In this document: piece after piece, positions 33,730 through 48,400 of the stretch
Numbering within the stretch: position 1 is the stretch's first letter
How the letters are laid out: the number at the start of each line of letters is the position of its first letter
Assembly (NCBI GenBank): GCA_008360955.1
Contig: LUCM01002898.1
Span: 288,913 to 352,912 of the forward strand
DNA from: Fasciolopsis buskii
Taxonomy: Eukaryota > Platyhelminthes > Trematoda > Plagiorchiida > Fasciolidae
DNA: 64,000 nt
Direction: 5' to 3'
Program-made: the position numbers and the translations under genes
The notes under the pieces: generated by a model
Told to the model about the DNA's origin: nothing
Databases searched by the model: none
The model's input: only the letters and a program-made list of their open reading frames with translations

Positions 33730-36700
33730 CCAAATGTCCAGCTTGCCGCAGGATATAAAGTCGAACAACCCTCTAGGTGAACTGAGATGATTAATTTATT
33801 TATATTTACTTTCAGATATTTCAACAGCCATAAAAACTGTCATAACCCTAACGTTAACACTAATTTTTTGATCATTCGATATATAACAGAATAATCAAAG
33901 AAAAGCTACCCTAATTTCTTAAGCAGCTGACAAAATATAAACAGTGAACAGTGTGCCTAGGAAAACAGGACATTTGAAGCAAATTGCATTTTCTCAATGA
34001 ATGGGATATACTATTGAAGTTCGAAGAACTGGTGGCTTGAATCACAACGTGTTTTCATTGATTTCGTCGAATAGCTGTACCATTTGGACACAGAAGCATA
34101 CGGCTTGATCAGCATTGGATGTTACCACAAGTCTAAATGGGTCAAAAATGACAGTGATTTTGAAGAATTTGAAGTGGTTTTTCCACGTTTTTTCTTGTGT
34201 TCTAATCTTTTAGCCTGCAATTTTTCGTCTCACTGTGAAACTTACAAATTCCCGTGCAACTTTCAGAACACTCAAACCGGTTTAAAAGGATTTGGTAAAG
34301 CACGATCCTAGAAGGGTTCCTGATCGGAAAGTACAACGTGAAACACTTTGCACTTGGGACAAACTCCATGGTCTCAGGGCTCCAAACTTTATTCAGAATA
34401 TGAAACTGGACAAATCAGACCGGTTCATTTCCTTCCAACTGGTTCAAGCTGGATCGAATAATAACGTTGAAGGTGGTTACTAAGGGGAAATGCATCAGAT
34501 ATACACCTTCTTGAAAATCTCGCATTGCTACACCAAATAGCCGAGCTTCTGTCATGTCTATTGCTCCAACGTTAACAAACATGTCGGAAATCTCTTACCA
34601 ACCTTGTGTATCAAATAAGTAGAAGAAAGCACGCAATTTCTGGGTGATATTTACCCCATCCATGTTTCTGCAGACCGGCAAAAATAACGGACTTTGTGCG
34701 CGTCGAGCTTACAAGAAAATGATTAAACTACTAGTGTTTTCCAAAAAAATCAATCGGCCCTAGCTAAAAACTCCATCCTATACTCCGATCGGTTATATTG
34801 TTCGTACCTGTATTTGAATGTTGTTTCCACTCTACTCAGGTAGTCAACAATAGCAACTTGAAAGGTTTTTCAGCACTCTCCTACCCGTGGCCCAAATTAC
34901 CGATCATTTCAAAAGTGCGATTTTTTCGCGTTACCGATTTGAATGATTAATTACTTTTCCGACTCCATTAGGACTTCGTATCCGTCAAGAACGATCGAGT
35001 GAACAATGAGTGTTTGAGAACAGATCCAATCAGATCAAAATTACACGGTTTTCTTATAGATCCTAGTATTGACAATTTACCAGCCTTCGTCATGTCTATC
35101 TCATACCCGATCCATTGTGAAATGTAACGTCTGGAATATTGTTTGCAAGGCAGAAAATCATTCAGTGTTCTAAGTCACCTGACTGAAATCGGAAGCTAGC
35201 TCGTCATTTTCGTAAAGCATGATGGGAACACGTGCAGTTTTATTTTTCACTTTAAATTAAATTTAAATGAATAATCAGTAGTTATTTGCTGAATGTATAG
35301 GGCTGCTTCATTCTAACAGAAAACTACTAGCAGCGTCACTATATTTCCCTCTTGAAGTTAGCCAAACATTTCTTAGCTTCATTTTGACAACGTCGTTTTT
35401 GGATCGTGAATCCAGATTGGGATACGTCTGATTGACTGTTTATCGGACATCGATTGCACGAAGAAAAAAAACAGCCCGATACCGGAAGCTGTTTGACACT
35501 GCCACCATTCCCGTTGGTGAAGCACGAATAGATCACCTCGTACGTTGACAGTTTCAGTTCAAGGTTGCCCATGCAAAATGCCTTCAAATCCCAAGACGAA
35601 ATGATTATCACCGATTGATTTGGCGTAGGTGTAGAACCTGAACTACAGTAGGGTAATTGTACTAGAGCTGGTATACTAGGATCAAACGTTAATCTTTTCT
35701 GAAAGGCTTATATGTGCTTAAGACACAACTATGAAATGGAGCAAAATGAAATTGTCCATCGGTAATAAGAACAGACTGATTGTACCCGTCAGGAAGTTCG
35801 GCTATTCGAATTAGAAAACATCAGTTGCAGTCTCTTGAAGATGACAAAAGGTTGTTTGTAAGAGCAATATGCGAAGCACTTTTCCGAAACTCACTTAGAG
35901 CTTATGCCAGTTTTCACACGAAATGAGATAAAGCAAGACATAACAACGGTTGGTGTGTTCCATAGTTGAGGACATCTAACTTTGTGGAACTCCGCGTCGT
36001 TCTTCTTGTCGAACTGGTTCGATTGCGTTTTGCATTCCTACGACCAATAACATCCTTGTGAATGATATTCAATTGTAATATATTGGAGCAGCAATCAGTC
36101 GAGGGTGATGCTCGCATTCAGATTCCACGAACAAACAACAGCAGAAGCTTTGGAATGCTGGAACTCAGTTAATATATCAAGGAGGTTCCAATATATCTTA
36201 AATCAGTAGCTTCCTTGAAAACAAAGGCACTATCATTACTAAAATAAAGATTTAAGTAAGCGAATCTACATGAACGGGCACTTTATTGTCCTGCCAATGC
36301 AAATAATAGATCAGAACGAATCAACGGCGGCAAACTGACTGTTGATGACATCCATCAAACGTGATGTGAATTCACTTAGCTTGATAGGTTTCCATTTCAG
36401 ACCCCATTGCCTAGGTCAAATTTCAGTATAACTGACTGCCCTATTCGTAGGTTTGACTCAAGCTAACCGAATAAAGATTTAGCGAAAAGTCGATTATAGT
36501 TTCGTCAAGACCATTCGACTAGTTGAGTTTGGCAGTATACATAAAGATATATAAGTACACGGTTATGCTACAGCGCTAGGAGTTTGTGTCCAGCTGCTGC
36601 AAGCAAATTGATGATAATCAACCGTGTGTTTCCTAAACCCAGACGCTTACTGACATTTTTATCCCAAAACGATTCGGACCCAAGAGAACGGTATTCATTC

Positions 36701-39180
36701 TGGATTCCAGCTTCACAGCTTGCGACTGTAGCCTTCAAATAATTAGTACTTATTGAGTGCTGTTATGTTGGCAAATACCCTTTTCTGTATCATTTCGGTG
36801 ACTATCGATCTATAAGGCTTAATTTTGCCAAGTTTCTACGCCTTTTGATTTATCTGATGATTTGACGAGACGAAATATTTAAATGAAAGCAAAATTTGTC
36901 CCCTAAAAAGGTCGATTCAAAGAAGAAGAACGATAGTGGCCCTTAAAAAAAGGCAGATAAAACGAAGCAAATGATAGTTTTAGAAAGACGAATATTTTTC
37001 ACGAGTCATCTGGTTGAAACTTTGAATAATGTCTGACTTAGAGCACCGCTAGTATCATTTTATTTAGCCTCAAATGAGGCAGTCAATGACCTACCAAGCG
37101 TAGGTGCAATAAACCAAATTAATTATTCAAAAGAAGTCAAATCCGGATAATCAGTAGTTCAATAATGATACCCTAATGTAGTGCTATTGTCACTCATCCC
37201 GTCTTCATTTTGTGTGCATGTATTTTATGCGCATGCGGTAACCGCGACCGCAGTTTCGAGAACAGTTTCTCGACATGCACCATGGTCTGATCCCTGGCAA
37301 ATAAATCCCGTCTGAGTTCAGTCGGGTGGCAGTTATTGGCTTTATTCTCATCTTCTGGTCGCGACGAATGCTGGCTGCACTCCTGTGCAACCGATTTCCG
37401 AACCCATACCGGGCCATCATGTTCAGGTGGATTTGTCACACAATGGAAATTCTTTGAATTTAGACCCTATCCTCAACTTTGGGTTCCACTAGTCTTGCGT
37501 CACGTATGGGGAACAAACTTCCGTGCAAGTTACACCCCATGTGAGGGAACAATTCGGTCTAGAATCCGTGCATATGGAAGTGACTAATTGCCTAAGAATA
37601 TCCCATAATACTAGGAATTTTATCTAATGTCCTTTGTTGGAATTCAACATTTTGCGATACAACTTTAACAGTGACCCGCACGGTCTGCGGAAAAAACAAA
37701 CCTAAAATCATTGAGTGTAGGCCTTTCTGTGTCGCCTCACCATACGTCCAATAAACTAGATGCTTCGCGTGAATTGTTTCCTTTGCGTGGGTTTGGCCTT
37801 CTTGAGGCCCACACAAAATAATGCGTTTCATTTCGACTTCCAAATCCAATGATCGTGACTTCTTCAAATTGAAACTTCCACTTTTGGTCTGTTTGTTTTA
37901 GCTGAATGTGTTACACATGGTGATATTGCGCAAAGCCGAATGACGCAATCACGAATATGTTTGCATGCTAACGATCGAGTGTCACACAAGGCTTCGGTAA
38001 TTATTTCCGTACTAAGACACGAGTTAAGTTGCTCGGCTTATCGTTCTTGAATAATCTGTAGCTTAGCAATCCAAGGATAGGATTAGTTCTTCGGGTTCTA
38101 GTATTTCCAGTCAGAACACCAGCTAAACCCAGTCCTGTTGAACTAGTTACGATCAACCAGAATATCGATATTTCACCACAAATCTCAAGGATGTGAATCT
38201 TAGATCCCCCGGAAAATCCGGTAGTAGGCAATAAATCGCATTCGTCTAATTCAGCAAAACATGGTTTCAATTGACACTGGCACTCGAATTTTTGCGGTCG
38301 CAGTTGGCGTTCCCCATGCTCGAGCAACAACACCCTAAAGGTTACGTGGAGCACGTCCCACCAGCTGTACACATCCACTGAGCATGTCATAAAAAATGAA
38401 ACCATTATAACGGGGTCAGATAAGTGAATTGCTGATATTACAACCTCATGTTCAATTAACTCTTACTGATGCACCCGGTTGGCAGCCCCTGAGGTGTGCG
38501 TCATTTATTGTCCACAAGGCTCTAGCAAATGTGAAAATGAATAAGAATTCACGGTTCAATTTAGTTGGCTTTTAGTCCAGGTTTATAAAGGATATACATG
38601 GGAGTTTAAAATGACACTCTCCTGCTATCTCGATCAATCTCGATCGCGCATTGAACCAAAGTGCCTGACACGTCTCCCAAGCCGGCAGTTGTTGCCCTAT
38701 TTTGTGATGTGAGTACATTTCATCTTCCATTTCTTTTAATATCGAAGCGAAAATGCACTTTATTCCCTAGAAAGCGGTTCTGATCAGACGACAGTCGACA
38801 AGATAAGACTTTGATCTGTGATGGGGGAAAATTAAACTAGCGAAGTTCAATCTGAAACACTGAAGTTGTCTGATTGGTCGATTCCGATGAGAAAATTGGA
38901 GCGCCTAGTAATTTTCTCAGAACCCCGGCCCATATTTTCCGTTGTTGTTCTCTTGGAGTGTATTGCCTCTATTCAGTCTAACTTGTCAATAAACACGCAT
39001 CTCCAACGGGTGCACGCTTACTCGTTTCAACCGATTTTGACTTTTAAAGCACAATAAACTGCGTGGAGCAAAATAAATAAATGATAATAATGCACCCAAC
39101 TTTAATATCCATTTACATTCCTTATCAGCCTGTTTCCGCCGCGTTTGATCATCAATAGGAGCATGCTCGGTAACAATAAT
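33730..39180. other. no recognised gene or repeat
   Basis: Minus-strand frames at 35339-35611 and 38001-38405 (134 codons, cysteine-rich then hydrophobic) are the longest; neither resembles a known family or shows paired splice sites. Frames of this length are expected by chance. Confidence 0.3.
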
Positions 39181-39215
39181 ATGTATGCTTGAAAAGCTTG
39201 AATTCAGAATCGCAG

Positions 39216-39526
39216 ACTATTCAGAAATACGCTTTGAATGATTATTCTTCACAACCTCGGCTCAGATGGGCCATCCAGACCTATAATGATCTGTCTTATG
39301 CCACGAAGCCTATTCACCAGAGAACAAAATTGTCCTGTCCAGGTAGGTCTTGGTTGAGCACTTTGATTGGTTGTTTGCCGTATATTGGACAACCGAGAGC
39401 TATCACGGGTGGGAATATTTGGCATCTCGGGATTGTGAACCTACTGAATGGAAAAAACAATTGTTGATTGCAATCACGTTTTCTTTTGCGAAGTTGTTCA
39501 GCACATATGATGCTTATAGCATACAG
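39216..39526 (+). CDS. candidate exon with one frame break, unknown protein
   Basis: An acceptor ending GAATCGCAG opens a frame (TIQKYALNDYSSQPRLRW), and from 39353 a second frame (VEHFDWLFAVYWTTESYHG) reaches a phase-0 ATACAG|GTTAAT donor at 39526. The join would need a one-base change near 39345-39352. The alternative is that the exon ends at CCAG|GTAGGT (39342) and the second stretch is chance. Rich in aromatic residues; not recognised. Confidence 0.25.
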
Positions 39527-39878
39527 GTTAATTGGCGGTGCATATCCTTTATTTGCACAGTGAATCACCGTGTTTGATTTGGAATTCTGTTCATCAAAAA
39601 AGAGCGGTTTGCAGGAGTTGTCACGTAAATGCAAAAAAATGAGACATCTGATCTGGCTTGGACTTTTCAGCCGACAAACTACTCTGCTTTTGTTAGTTCC
39701 AGAGAGCAGCCAAGTTGAACAGACACGAACTACTCGTTTATTTCACCAAAACAAACAACTTATGTTTCCTGTTCTTAGCAAGCAATGATCGATTCGTTCG
39801 CTGACCAATTCGAACCAGCACTATTGGCTGACTTTATCATGACGCATTTCCACACAGTTTATCTGCTAACATAGCCAG

Positions 39879-40034
39879 GATGATGTCGCTGCATTTGCGC
39901 TGACCTTCGATCAGAATAATGGATATGATAATTCATTAGCCCTTATTCTTGCGCAATTCCCAACAAATGGGAGTTGGTTTGAACCAGTGCACAGAGCGAA
40001 ACATTATAGTAGCACAAAGAGCCAACTGTTTTAA
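39879..40034 (+). CDS. candidate 3'-terminal coding exon, unknown protein
   Basis: A TAGCCAG acceptor is followed by 51 codons, beginning DDVAAFALTFDQNNGYDN, and a TAA at 40032-40034. An AATAAA lies directly after the stop, as expected for a compact 3' end. It starts in phase 0, as does the end of the 39216-39526 candidate, though other exons may lie between. Confidence 0.28.
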   Translation, partial: DDVAAFALTFDQNNGYDNSLALILAQFPTNGSWFEPVHRAKHYSSTKSQLF

Positions 40035-40035
40035 A

Positions 40036-40041
40036 AATAAA
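40036..40041 (+). terminator. AATAAA poly(A) signal candidate
   Basis: AATAAA two bases after the TAA of the 39879-40034 candidate. The motif is common in AT-rich DNA, so it is only supporting evidence. Confidence 0.25.
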
Positions 40042-40099
40042 TTTAAACCGTCGAAGTCCATTTAAAAATCACATGGTAATTCATCGGAAGAGTTTTTCT

Positions 40100-42230
40100 G
40101 GTCAAGCAAAGCTAATCTTCAGAAACAGGACACAAAGCCCGAAAATATCGGGGTTTTCTTCTCAATCGTGCGGTTCGCACACGGGCTTTATGTAGTCTTT
40201 TTGAAGATTCGCCTTGCTTGCTTGAAGAAATCCTCTGACAAATCATCATGTGACTGTCAAATGAACTTATCATCCATTCACACTGCCGAAAATTCAAATG
40301 AAATTCTAGTGGAATACTAACATAGATGTGCACAGGTATAGGGATGGTTGAACAGGAGAGTACCGAGTACACAGATATGACGAGCGAAAATAACCGCGAA
40401 ACCGGCCGTGTGCTTCGGGAGCATTTTGTTCATCTGGCCATATGTGAACCGTACTACTGAGGAGAAAAACCAAATTGCAAAACTTTCGATTACCGGTCGG
40501 ATGCCCTCGCTGCTAGGCTGACGTAGCAAGAGCTATCGACGCGTTGCATTGTGGGGATGGGATCGAATATTGGATGTGAATAACTTTGATAAGTTTCACA
40601 TTCATACACTGAGGATGTGGATCGCTTCGCCAGGAAGCAATTATTTCCTCTTCAGATTCAACATTTTAACTGCACAGACCGACAACAATCGCACTCGCGA
40701 TGGTGCTAAGTTCAGAGAAATTCTTTGTTGGAAATTCTTCCTCCGGTGCTCATCTTGGCGTGTTGTCCTTGGATAAGCTATTCCATCGATTTTCAAACAA
40801 ATTACATGCCCTAGGTGTTCACATGCCACAGAAGATGATTGCATAAGCAGTCACGCTTTCTTTGCATTCGAAAGCGATTCAGTGGATTTGGTTTTTGGAA
40901 GAAGAAAAAAATGACGTATGAGGAAAGCAAATTTGGCTTTTCTCAATGAAGAAACCTTCGATTTCAAAAACATCGGAAAGAGGAAGAATAAATCTCGCTA
41001 ATTCCCATTTTCTGCTGATCATGAAGGACAACATTACTTCTAGTTAACTTGAAAAGAAAAACCTTTTCTATCTGTGCAATGATGGACATCTTTGGGAATA
41101 GCTTTCGCGACAGAAACTGACAGGTTTCGAACCAAATAGGAACACGCATTTTTGTTTGCTTCGAAAGCCTCGGTGTTTGAGGACCAGCACGCTGTTCTGG
41201 GACAACAGACTTACTGTAGTTGCAATGCAAATCGTGGTAGTGTGCCTTTGGTAGAAGAACTAACGTTCGGTTGGAGAGAACACCGACCTCCTAATTAGCA
41301 GTACTTCTAGCGGTGTGATGAGTGATTCATCTAATCAGCACTGAGATCAGAAAGCAAACAATTCATCTATTGGCCAAACTAAACTCACCTCGATTTTATA
41401 AATTACAATCAAGAGGGCATGCCACGTGTATACTCATCATGATTCTAACATGTTAGATTTAATGAAACATTAGTTGAGAAGGTCATTCAATACGGAACAC
41501 AGTGTCCGTTCGTAGACGTTCGTTTGTATGTATGCGTATGTATGTATAACACTGAGTCCGTTTTTCCAGTGTGCATTCTGTCAGAGTAAAGAAATTTAAC
41601 GGAAATCGAACGATGAGTAATCACACACCCCGCTGGTCTGTACGCCATTTTTGTCGGCCTTCTTTTTTGCTTTCAAAGGAACTGAACATATCTAGAAACA
41701 TCAAAATCAACAATATTCAACGTTGAAGGCCTGTTCCAACGAGAATGATAAGTTGACGGTTCCAATACGTCTGAAATGCACACGTGGATACAAAAGACAC
41801 CGACAAAATAAGACGGTTCATGAATAAGCAACTATTACCACTTGGAAGTCTTATGTCCTCAAGTATTAAGGTCAAATTTACTCAGGCATCTGCTTCCGGT
41901 TGTTTGTGTCCGAGATTTTTCTAGAAAAGAACGAATTTGCCTTACGCAAGTCATTCTTGTGTTTTTGGTGTGTAGGTGTAGACAGTGCTTGACTGCGAAA
42001 TCTCCAGAAACTAACCGCATGATTAGCAATGTTTTCTGTGTGTGGGGTACAGCCAGAGTTTGACTTGTATCGAGGAGTCCATTTACCGTGTATTACGCTC
42101 AGTGTGACGTTGTCGACTGGGACTATAATTTTTTATCAGCAATGACAGTAGAAGATTACATAGTTCCCTAGATCATGCATCATGCTGTTCACACTCCTAG
42201 TGGGCTTGCACATCGGCGATGTGACGAAGT
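40100..42230. other. no recognised feature
   Basis: No convincing coding or repeat signal. A short GTATGTAT tract occurs at about 41526-41550. Confidence 0.35.
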
Positions 42231-42237
42231 GCAATAA

Positions 42238-42425
42238 CTCACTGAGTGCCTGTGTGACAATTTTTTGGCTAAAATCTTCCACATAAAATCGTCCGTCTCG
42301 GGTTCGTGTCTCACTTCGGATATGTGAATGTGCTCTACATAGGATGCCCATCAAGGACGAAACAATTGTATGGTGTTTCCCGGGTTTTTTCATAATGAAC
42401 TGAATACTGGTACTATATGATGAGT
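42238..42425 (+). mobile_element. tRNA-headed SINE, diverged third copy
   Basis: Shares with 53210-53395, in the same order and spacing, TGGCTAA, CGTCCGTCTCGGGTTCGTGTC (B-box region), CATCAAGGACGAAACAATTG and TTTCCCGGGTTTTTT. The match weakens at both ends and the leader is only faintly visible upstream. Confidence 0.65.
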
Positions 42426-42429
42426 AACT

Positions 42430-45400
42430 TTATGGACAACTTTTTTTTAAGTGTTTCGAATTTTCGAGTCACCCTAGTCATGACGAGTCTAACAATCAAG
42501 TGATTCTGGACTATGAGCCAAAGCATGTTTCAAAGTTGCGTGTGCCTACAAATTATTTACTTGTGTGATTCATTTGAAGGAACTGGAGAGTCGGTCTAAT
42601 CTAGGCTTTTCTAGTATTTCCTGTTCGGCTGTCAACCTGGAGTGCGTTTGCTGTTCACTGCCGAATTGGTTTCGGTCGATTGTAGTGGATAGGGTGGCCT
42701 TTTGCCGTCCGCCCGGATGTGTTACTGAATACAGGATTTTGGATAGGATTCTTTTATTTACAACTTTCTGTCCAGTTGTTTGTGTTATTCGGCCCGTATA
42801 TCCTAGGTAACGCGTCAACGCTCAGGAATCCTTTTTCACCTACCTCCACCGGTTTTCTGTGGGCTCTCTCATTAGCCGTCTCCCAGGTTTTTTCTAGCCA
42901 CTTCAAGCATTTTAATGTTTCCTTCACCTGTACTCAGCAGTCAGCCGTTAACTGCCGCAGCCGTCTCTATTGTGCCCTTCGCAAGTCTAACGCTAGTCGC
43001 ATCTTTGTCGGTCCTTCTGAGTCATGCTTAATTTGCACGCATACACGGAAGGTCATTTGCGAATGCACTAAGGCGTTCCAGCCTTCCACTTAGTTGACAT
43101 AATAGTCCTCCAAGTTGTATTCTCCATCATCCAACACGGGACAGATCATTTCAATAAACTAATACAGAGTCTCACAGCCCAAAACAACAGAGAACAGGCC
43201 TCCGGGTTTTTCTTTATTTTAGGTCCCATTTGGTACGGTCAGAAACATGCAGCATACGCGGGGACAGTGAACTTCAAATTGGTTGCCTGAATGACCTAAA
43301 ATGTTTAAAACATACGGGAAAAAATCAGCAGGATCCGAAGCTTAGCAAGTCTATCAGCTGACAACAACACACAAGCAATGAAACCATTATGGCGGCCAGT
43401 GGGAAGCGCAATACAAACTCAGGTCGGAATAAGTCTAGGCGAATATCAAGGTACTTGATGTTCCCGGTTATTGGCACAATCAATATAAGCTGATATCCTT
43501 CCGCTTCATTTCGACTGATGCAACGGAGGTGAATACTGGTTTGCATCTGTTCTGGTTATTTTCGAAAACGAATTTGATGAATGTTTTTTTTTATCGTGGT
43601 CGTTGTGACTCCATAATCTTGTGTGTGTGGACAACGATTGCGAAGTTTGACTCTGTTTTTTGCACGACTGTTTTGTCAGTTAATGTAGGTATGTTTTTTC
43701 TGTCTTTCTCGTCTGGGCTTTGTCACTCGAATTCTTCCTAATCCGGTTTGCTTGCCCTATGCACTCGTGAGAGCAAAGTTCAAAACGGATTCCCTAATTG
43801 CATTCGTTATTTTTGCATATAGTTGAACTGGATTACTGACTTTCGTTAAACAAAATCTCAGCGTATTATTAATTACAAAAAAGCCTGCGGGTATTGTGAT
43901 CCCCTGGGAATTTTCTGCGTGCCTCCGAAATTTGGAGTCGGTACGCAATACCGACAGGAGCCGGAAAATGTTCCTGTCCATTTGTTTACATTTTTTCAAA
44001 TTCCCCATTCTCATTTTGTTGTATAAAACTCGGTGGTCCGTATTTGTTCTTTGGGAAATCTATCTAAGCTTGCCATCTCTTTCCTGTAGGCCAAGAACAG
44101 TTGGACAAATTTTCAACTCTGTTGGTTAGTGACGAACCAGTTGCATATTTCGCATTACCAGAACGAGTCCGTTTCGAGTGTAACTACCGATCTGTGCGAT
44201 TCAATTTGCAATGAATCCAGTCGCTGACTTTCCTTAATTGATTTACTTTTGGATGATAACCTAGAAATATTGCTATTCTGTCAGTGTTCGTTTAGAATCC
44301 TTGCAAACGGTACTGGATGAACCAATACATTCTTTCGTGTCTCACATTTGACCTTCGTCACTAGCTCCTTTGTGAATGTTCCATGGGAGCTCTGTGGAAA
44401 GAATTGATAATCAAATTCACTGTAAATCAGTTACGGTTTTTTCAAAGTGATTATATGCATCAAATGAGTGAAACAGATCTAGGCTGCTTGAAGTCCTACC
44501 AGTCGATCCTTGCCAAAGCTTACTAATCCGTTTTTGTATAATATAACACTGGGCACTAGAAACTGGCTGCATTGATAGCATATATGACAATAAGTATCAC
44601 GGTATTTGGCACAGTTCGTAAATCATGTTACAGTTTTGGCATTCGAGCAGAATGAAAGCAACCTATTAGGCTAATTACCTCACGAAAACATGATTAAACT
44701 TTTGTGATCTTCTGCCTTCATCTGTAACCAGGTGATAAAACACACCATTTCAGCAACAGGAAATCGGTTAATCAAAGGGTTCCAAAAGTAAACGCAACAG
44801 AAATTAGCCTGACGGTGTCCACGTCTAAAATGCACAACAATTATCGTTCCATTATGATTCGTATTCCGTCCTGTTAGCTTTGCTAAATGTTATATTATAC
44901 AACTTCGTCTTATTCATTTGAAACTGGATAACCAATATGACTATTGTGTTTACTCACAGTTCGATGTTACGCAACGTATCACTCAATGCTCCAGAATATT
45001 GGTAATGCAGAACTGAGACATTTTCGACTGAATATCACTTAATCATGCAATTTACTCAGTTTATTTCCTTTTTGGTGTCAGTCAATACGTGTCTACTATT
45101 TGTTCTCTACCATTGACGCGTCTTCATGCGACAGGAGCTCTACCTATTTTATTGGATTACCAACAACGGGTTTGTTTGTTGCTTCAAACTGTGCAATTCG
45201 ACCGATTCGTTTTCGGCTCAGCGTGAGTGTAAAGATTCGTATTCACATGAGACTGGTTTTGACGCAAAGTGCAAGTGCTAATGTACTATGCTGAAGAGAT
45301 CGATCGATTAATTTCAAGCATGTCTAATGTACCAAACGAACAAGCTAATATTCTTAGTTATCGTGAATCGAATTAATTTAACCATTCTACCTAGAAAAGA

Positions 45401-48400
45401 AACGAAAACCCAGAAGAAGTATCAACTAATATTCTTCAACACTCTGTCCAATTATTTGCCATGATAAATCATTGCAAGTGTGCACACTGATACACGAGTA
45501 ATTTTATTCAAAATCAACCCATACATATTCCTATTGGTTTTTGGTTTTCAATCCTGTTAGTGCAAACGAACGAAAACAAACACCTACTGATTAGCAGTGC
45601 GATTTCATAGATTGTTGATAATTACGTATCATTGAAATCAAATGAGCTACAACGTCACCGTCAATAACTTTTTCCAAGCCATCAGATTCCACTAGGCTAA
45701 CTCGGTAAAGAGTTTTGGAGAAAAGTAATCGTTTGATATATTTGCATCCACCCAGAGATAAGGCCAAAGTTATCTGTGGGATTCAGGTTCAAAGTGAATT
45801 GCTTTGAGCGTCTTGCTGGTGTATATAAAAAAGTGACCAACTCAGCTAATTATTTTAGCAAAAGTGACTAGCAAATTACTCAATTTTTAATTCATAGGAA
45901 TCCTTTTTTGTCTTGATGAAACTCATTTACAACTATTGTAGATTTTGATGCTCACTACAAACAAAAGAGTCATTTTGGGCCACGCTTTTCGGTGTTACTG
46001 TGTAGCCCATAACTGAATGCTTAAAAACGAAAAATACAAGTCAATGTTAGATGCGCATTTGTATTATGGAGACTCAAGTGCAATTGTGTCACAGACAAAT
46101 GATAACCAATATAGAACGGGACTGAGGGCCACCAAGCCCGATTGATGCCTTGGAACTCGGTAGAATTAGTACCAAAGGTATACGGCGTTCAGCTAGTTGA
46201 CAATAAACGTCAGTCTTGAACCACTGCATTTTTCAGAATCCAGAACATCCTCTGCGTTGCCGTGATTGAAAAATTAGTACCAGAAATAAAAGTGCCAAGT
46301 TTTATGATTCGCAATTAAAGGGCAAATATCGTATTTTGGGTCTTATTTCTTTATGTCACTCGTGATTACAAATGAATGTATGAACAAGAAGAAGATACAT
46401 TAACTGTGAATGTGTATCGAAATTACGTAGACGCACACGTGTCAATCATTCTACGACAAACAAATATCAATCAATGGAAAACGAGTTCGGCGGCTAGCTG
46501 ATATGATGAGTACATTGGAAGCAGGTGGAGTCAGTGTCAAATCATGTGGGTTGTGGAAATTATTGAAACTAGACATCGAATAGTAGCAGAATTGTCATTC
46601 ATAAATCAGCTTTTTGGTTAACAAGAATGTTCAGTGTCATATGGGCCAAAAATGAGTGACAGAAATAGAAAGATAAGGAAAGCGTTTTACTTAAAATAGG
46701 ACATGGTATTTGCTTGAGCCAGTGAAACTGTATATGGTGGTTTATTATTGATCTGGCATCACGAAGGCACACTTATAGTATTTTTGTGCTTTTCCTCCTA
46801 GTCATATGAAATTTCACTGACTGGTGCACTCATCCGAACCACTTTGTTTTATTAATTTGTAATTATTAATTTTCTGCATAGAACTGGTAATGTGTTTGTA
46901 AAATTTCAGTGGAATTTTTGTCACTGTACAGAATGCGGTACTTTCTAGGAAGAAAGTCAGCACAGGTGAAAACTGGGAACCGCTAGTCAAACGCAGCTAG
47001 GTCGGTGTGCCTAGCCCCGATTGGAAGATAATAGGTTTTACCGAATATACACGAAGATGTAGTGTGATAAGTATCAATGATAAAATGCCAGTAACCAGAA
47101 AGGACAAGATCCGAATGACTATGACATGTAAATTTTGTATCACGTTCATTTAAGAAAACGATTACGTCATTCCGAGTCGGTGCTCACGTGGCACTGGAAA
47201 TCAGCATGACTCGAAAGCGTATCTATCTGCCCAATGGAACCATCAATACACAATGCGTTAATTCCATCAAATAAGCTATCTGATAAGTTGGTTGATATGA
47301 GGGATATGAAATTTACTAATTGATGACTTTCCCAATCAGTTTGTCAAATAAATTCACGATGATTGGATGGATCTTAGAAATAGGAGTAAAATAGTTGTCT
47401 CGTTCAGATCGTGAATTTGATTGCAAGTTTGCATCTATTGCTCGGCTTTTGTAAGTCGTCCCATCACGGCTAAAGTAACGGTTAACAAGCATCGCCTGCT
47501 GGGTAAGATAGACGTTCACATGAGATTTTCTCGAATTATGTTATGGAATCAAGGATCCCTGTTAAACTACCAAAATCGGCTGAAAAAGGGATCTATTTAG
47601 GCTGCACATTGTTCGCAAATGTCTGTTTTTTAACAGAGTCAAGTTTGATCCACTTCCATATTTCCTATTCTGCTAGTCAGTCAATAGAGAGTCTTATTTA
47701 ATTCAGAAACTTTGTGTGCAATCCATCTTACATTGCATTTCAAAACAGGAGAAAAAAGGACAATTAGGAGACTATTCTAAAACCCCTTTCCCAATGATTC
47801 CTACTTCTACCTATAAACCAAAATAGACTGAAAAAATTTAAAGCAATCTAGTTAGTTGTACGACATATCCGCGAGAAACAGTCAGATGCTATTCCACACG
47901 TAACTCCTAAAATGGATATATTTCTTTTGCTCATAACTGTACCTGTTGCAATGAATGAGCTTAGTTAAATTCTATTTCCCCGGAAGACTCCGCCAGTAAA
48001 CGCATTTTTGCGAACATTATCAAGCTGTTAAAGTGAAATCGATTACATAACCGTATATATATATAGCCGAATATCAGGAGAATGTATTTTACATGAAAAA
48101 ATCAACTGTGCGGCAGGAATGCTCAACTGGCTACAGAGAAATCACGAAATGACTGGGTATGTTTTATTCTAGATATTATTAGTCATCCTGGGACAGCAGG
48201 AAATATCCTCGAAAGAGTGGCTGAGTCAAACGCCTTAGTCATGGCACTGAGGGGACGAGGTGTCAGCAGTCACTCGAAATTTATCAAATTATATAGAAGG
48301 GTCACTGTTTCTGTATAATTGTTTGTAAAATTTATTTCCTACTTTCAACTAATAACTTGGCCGCGTCATTTTCAAGAATGTCTTTGTCGTAATCAGCCTA

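Noticed and set aside
38001..38405. 134-codon minus-strand frame with cysteines and a hydrophobic segment
   Set aside because: Frames of this size are expected several times by chance in 64 kb of AT-rich DNA; no splice partner or family was found.
42565..43093. Long overlapping plus frames, considered as retroelement coding sequence
   Set aside because: Pyrimidine-skewed composition removes stops; no reverse transcriptase, integrase or gag motif could be placed.
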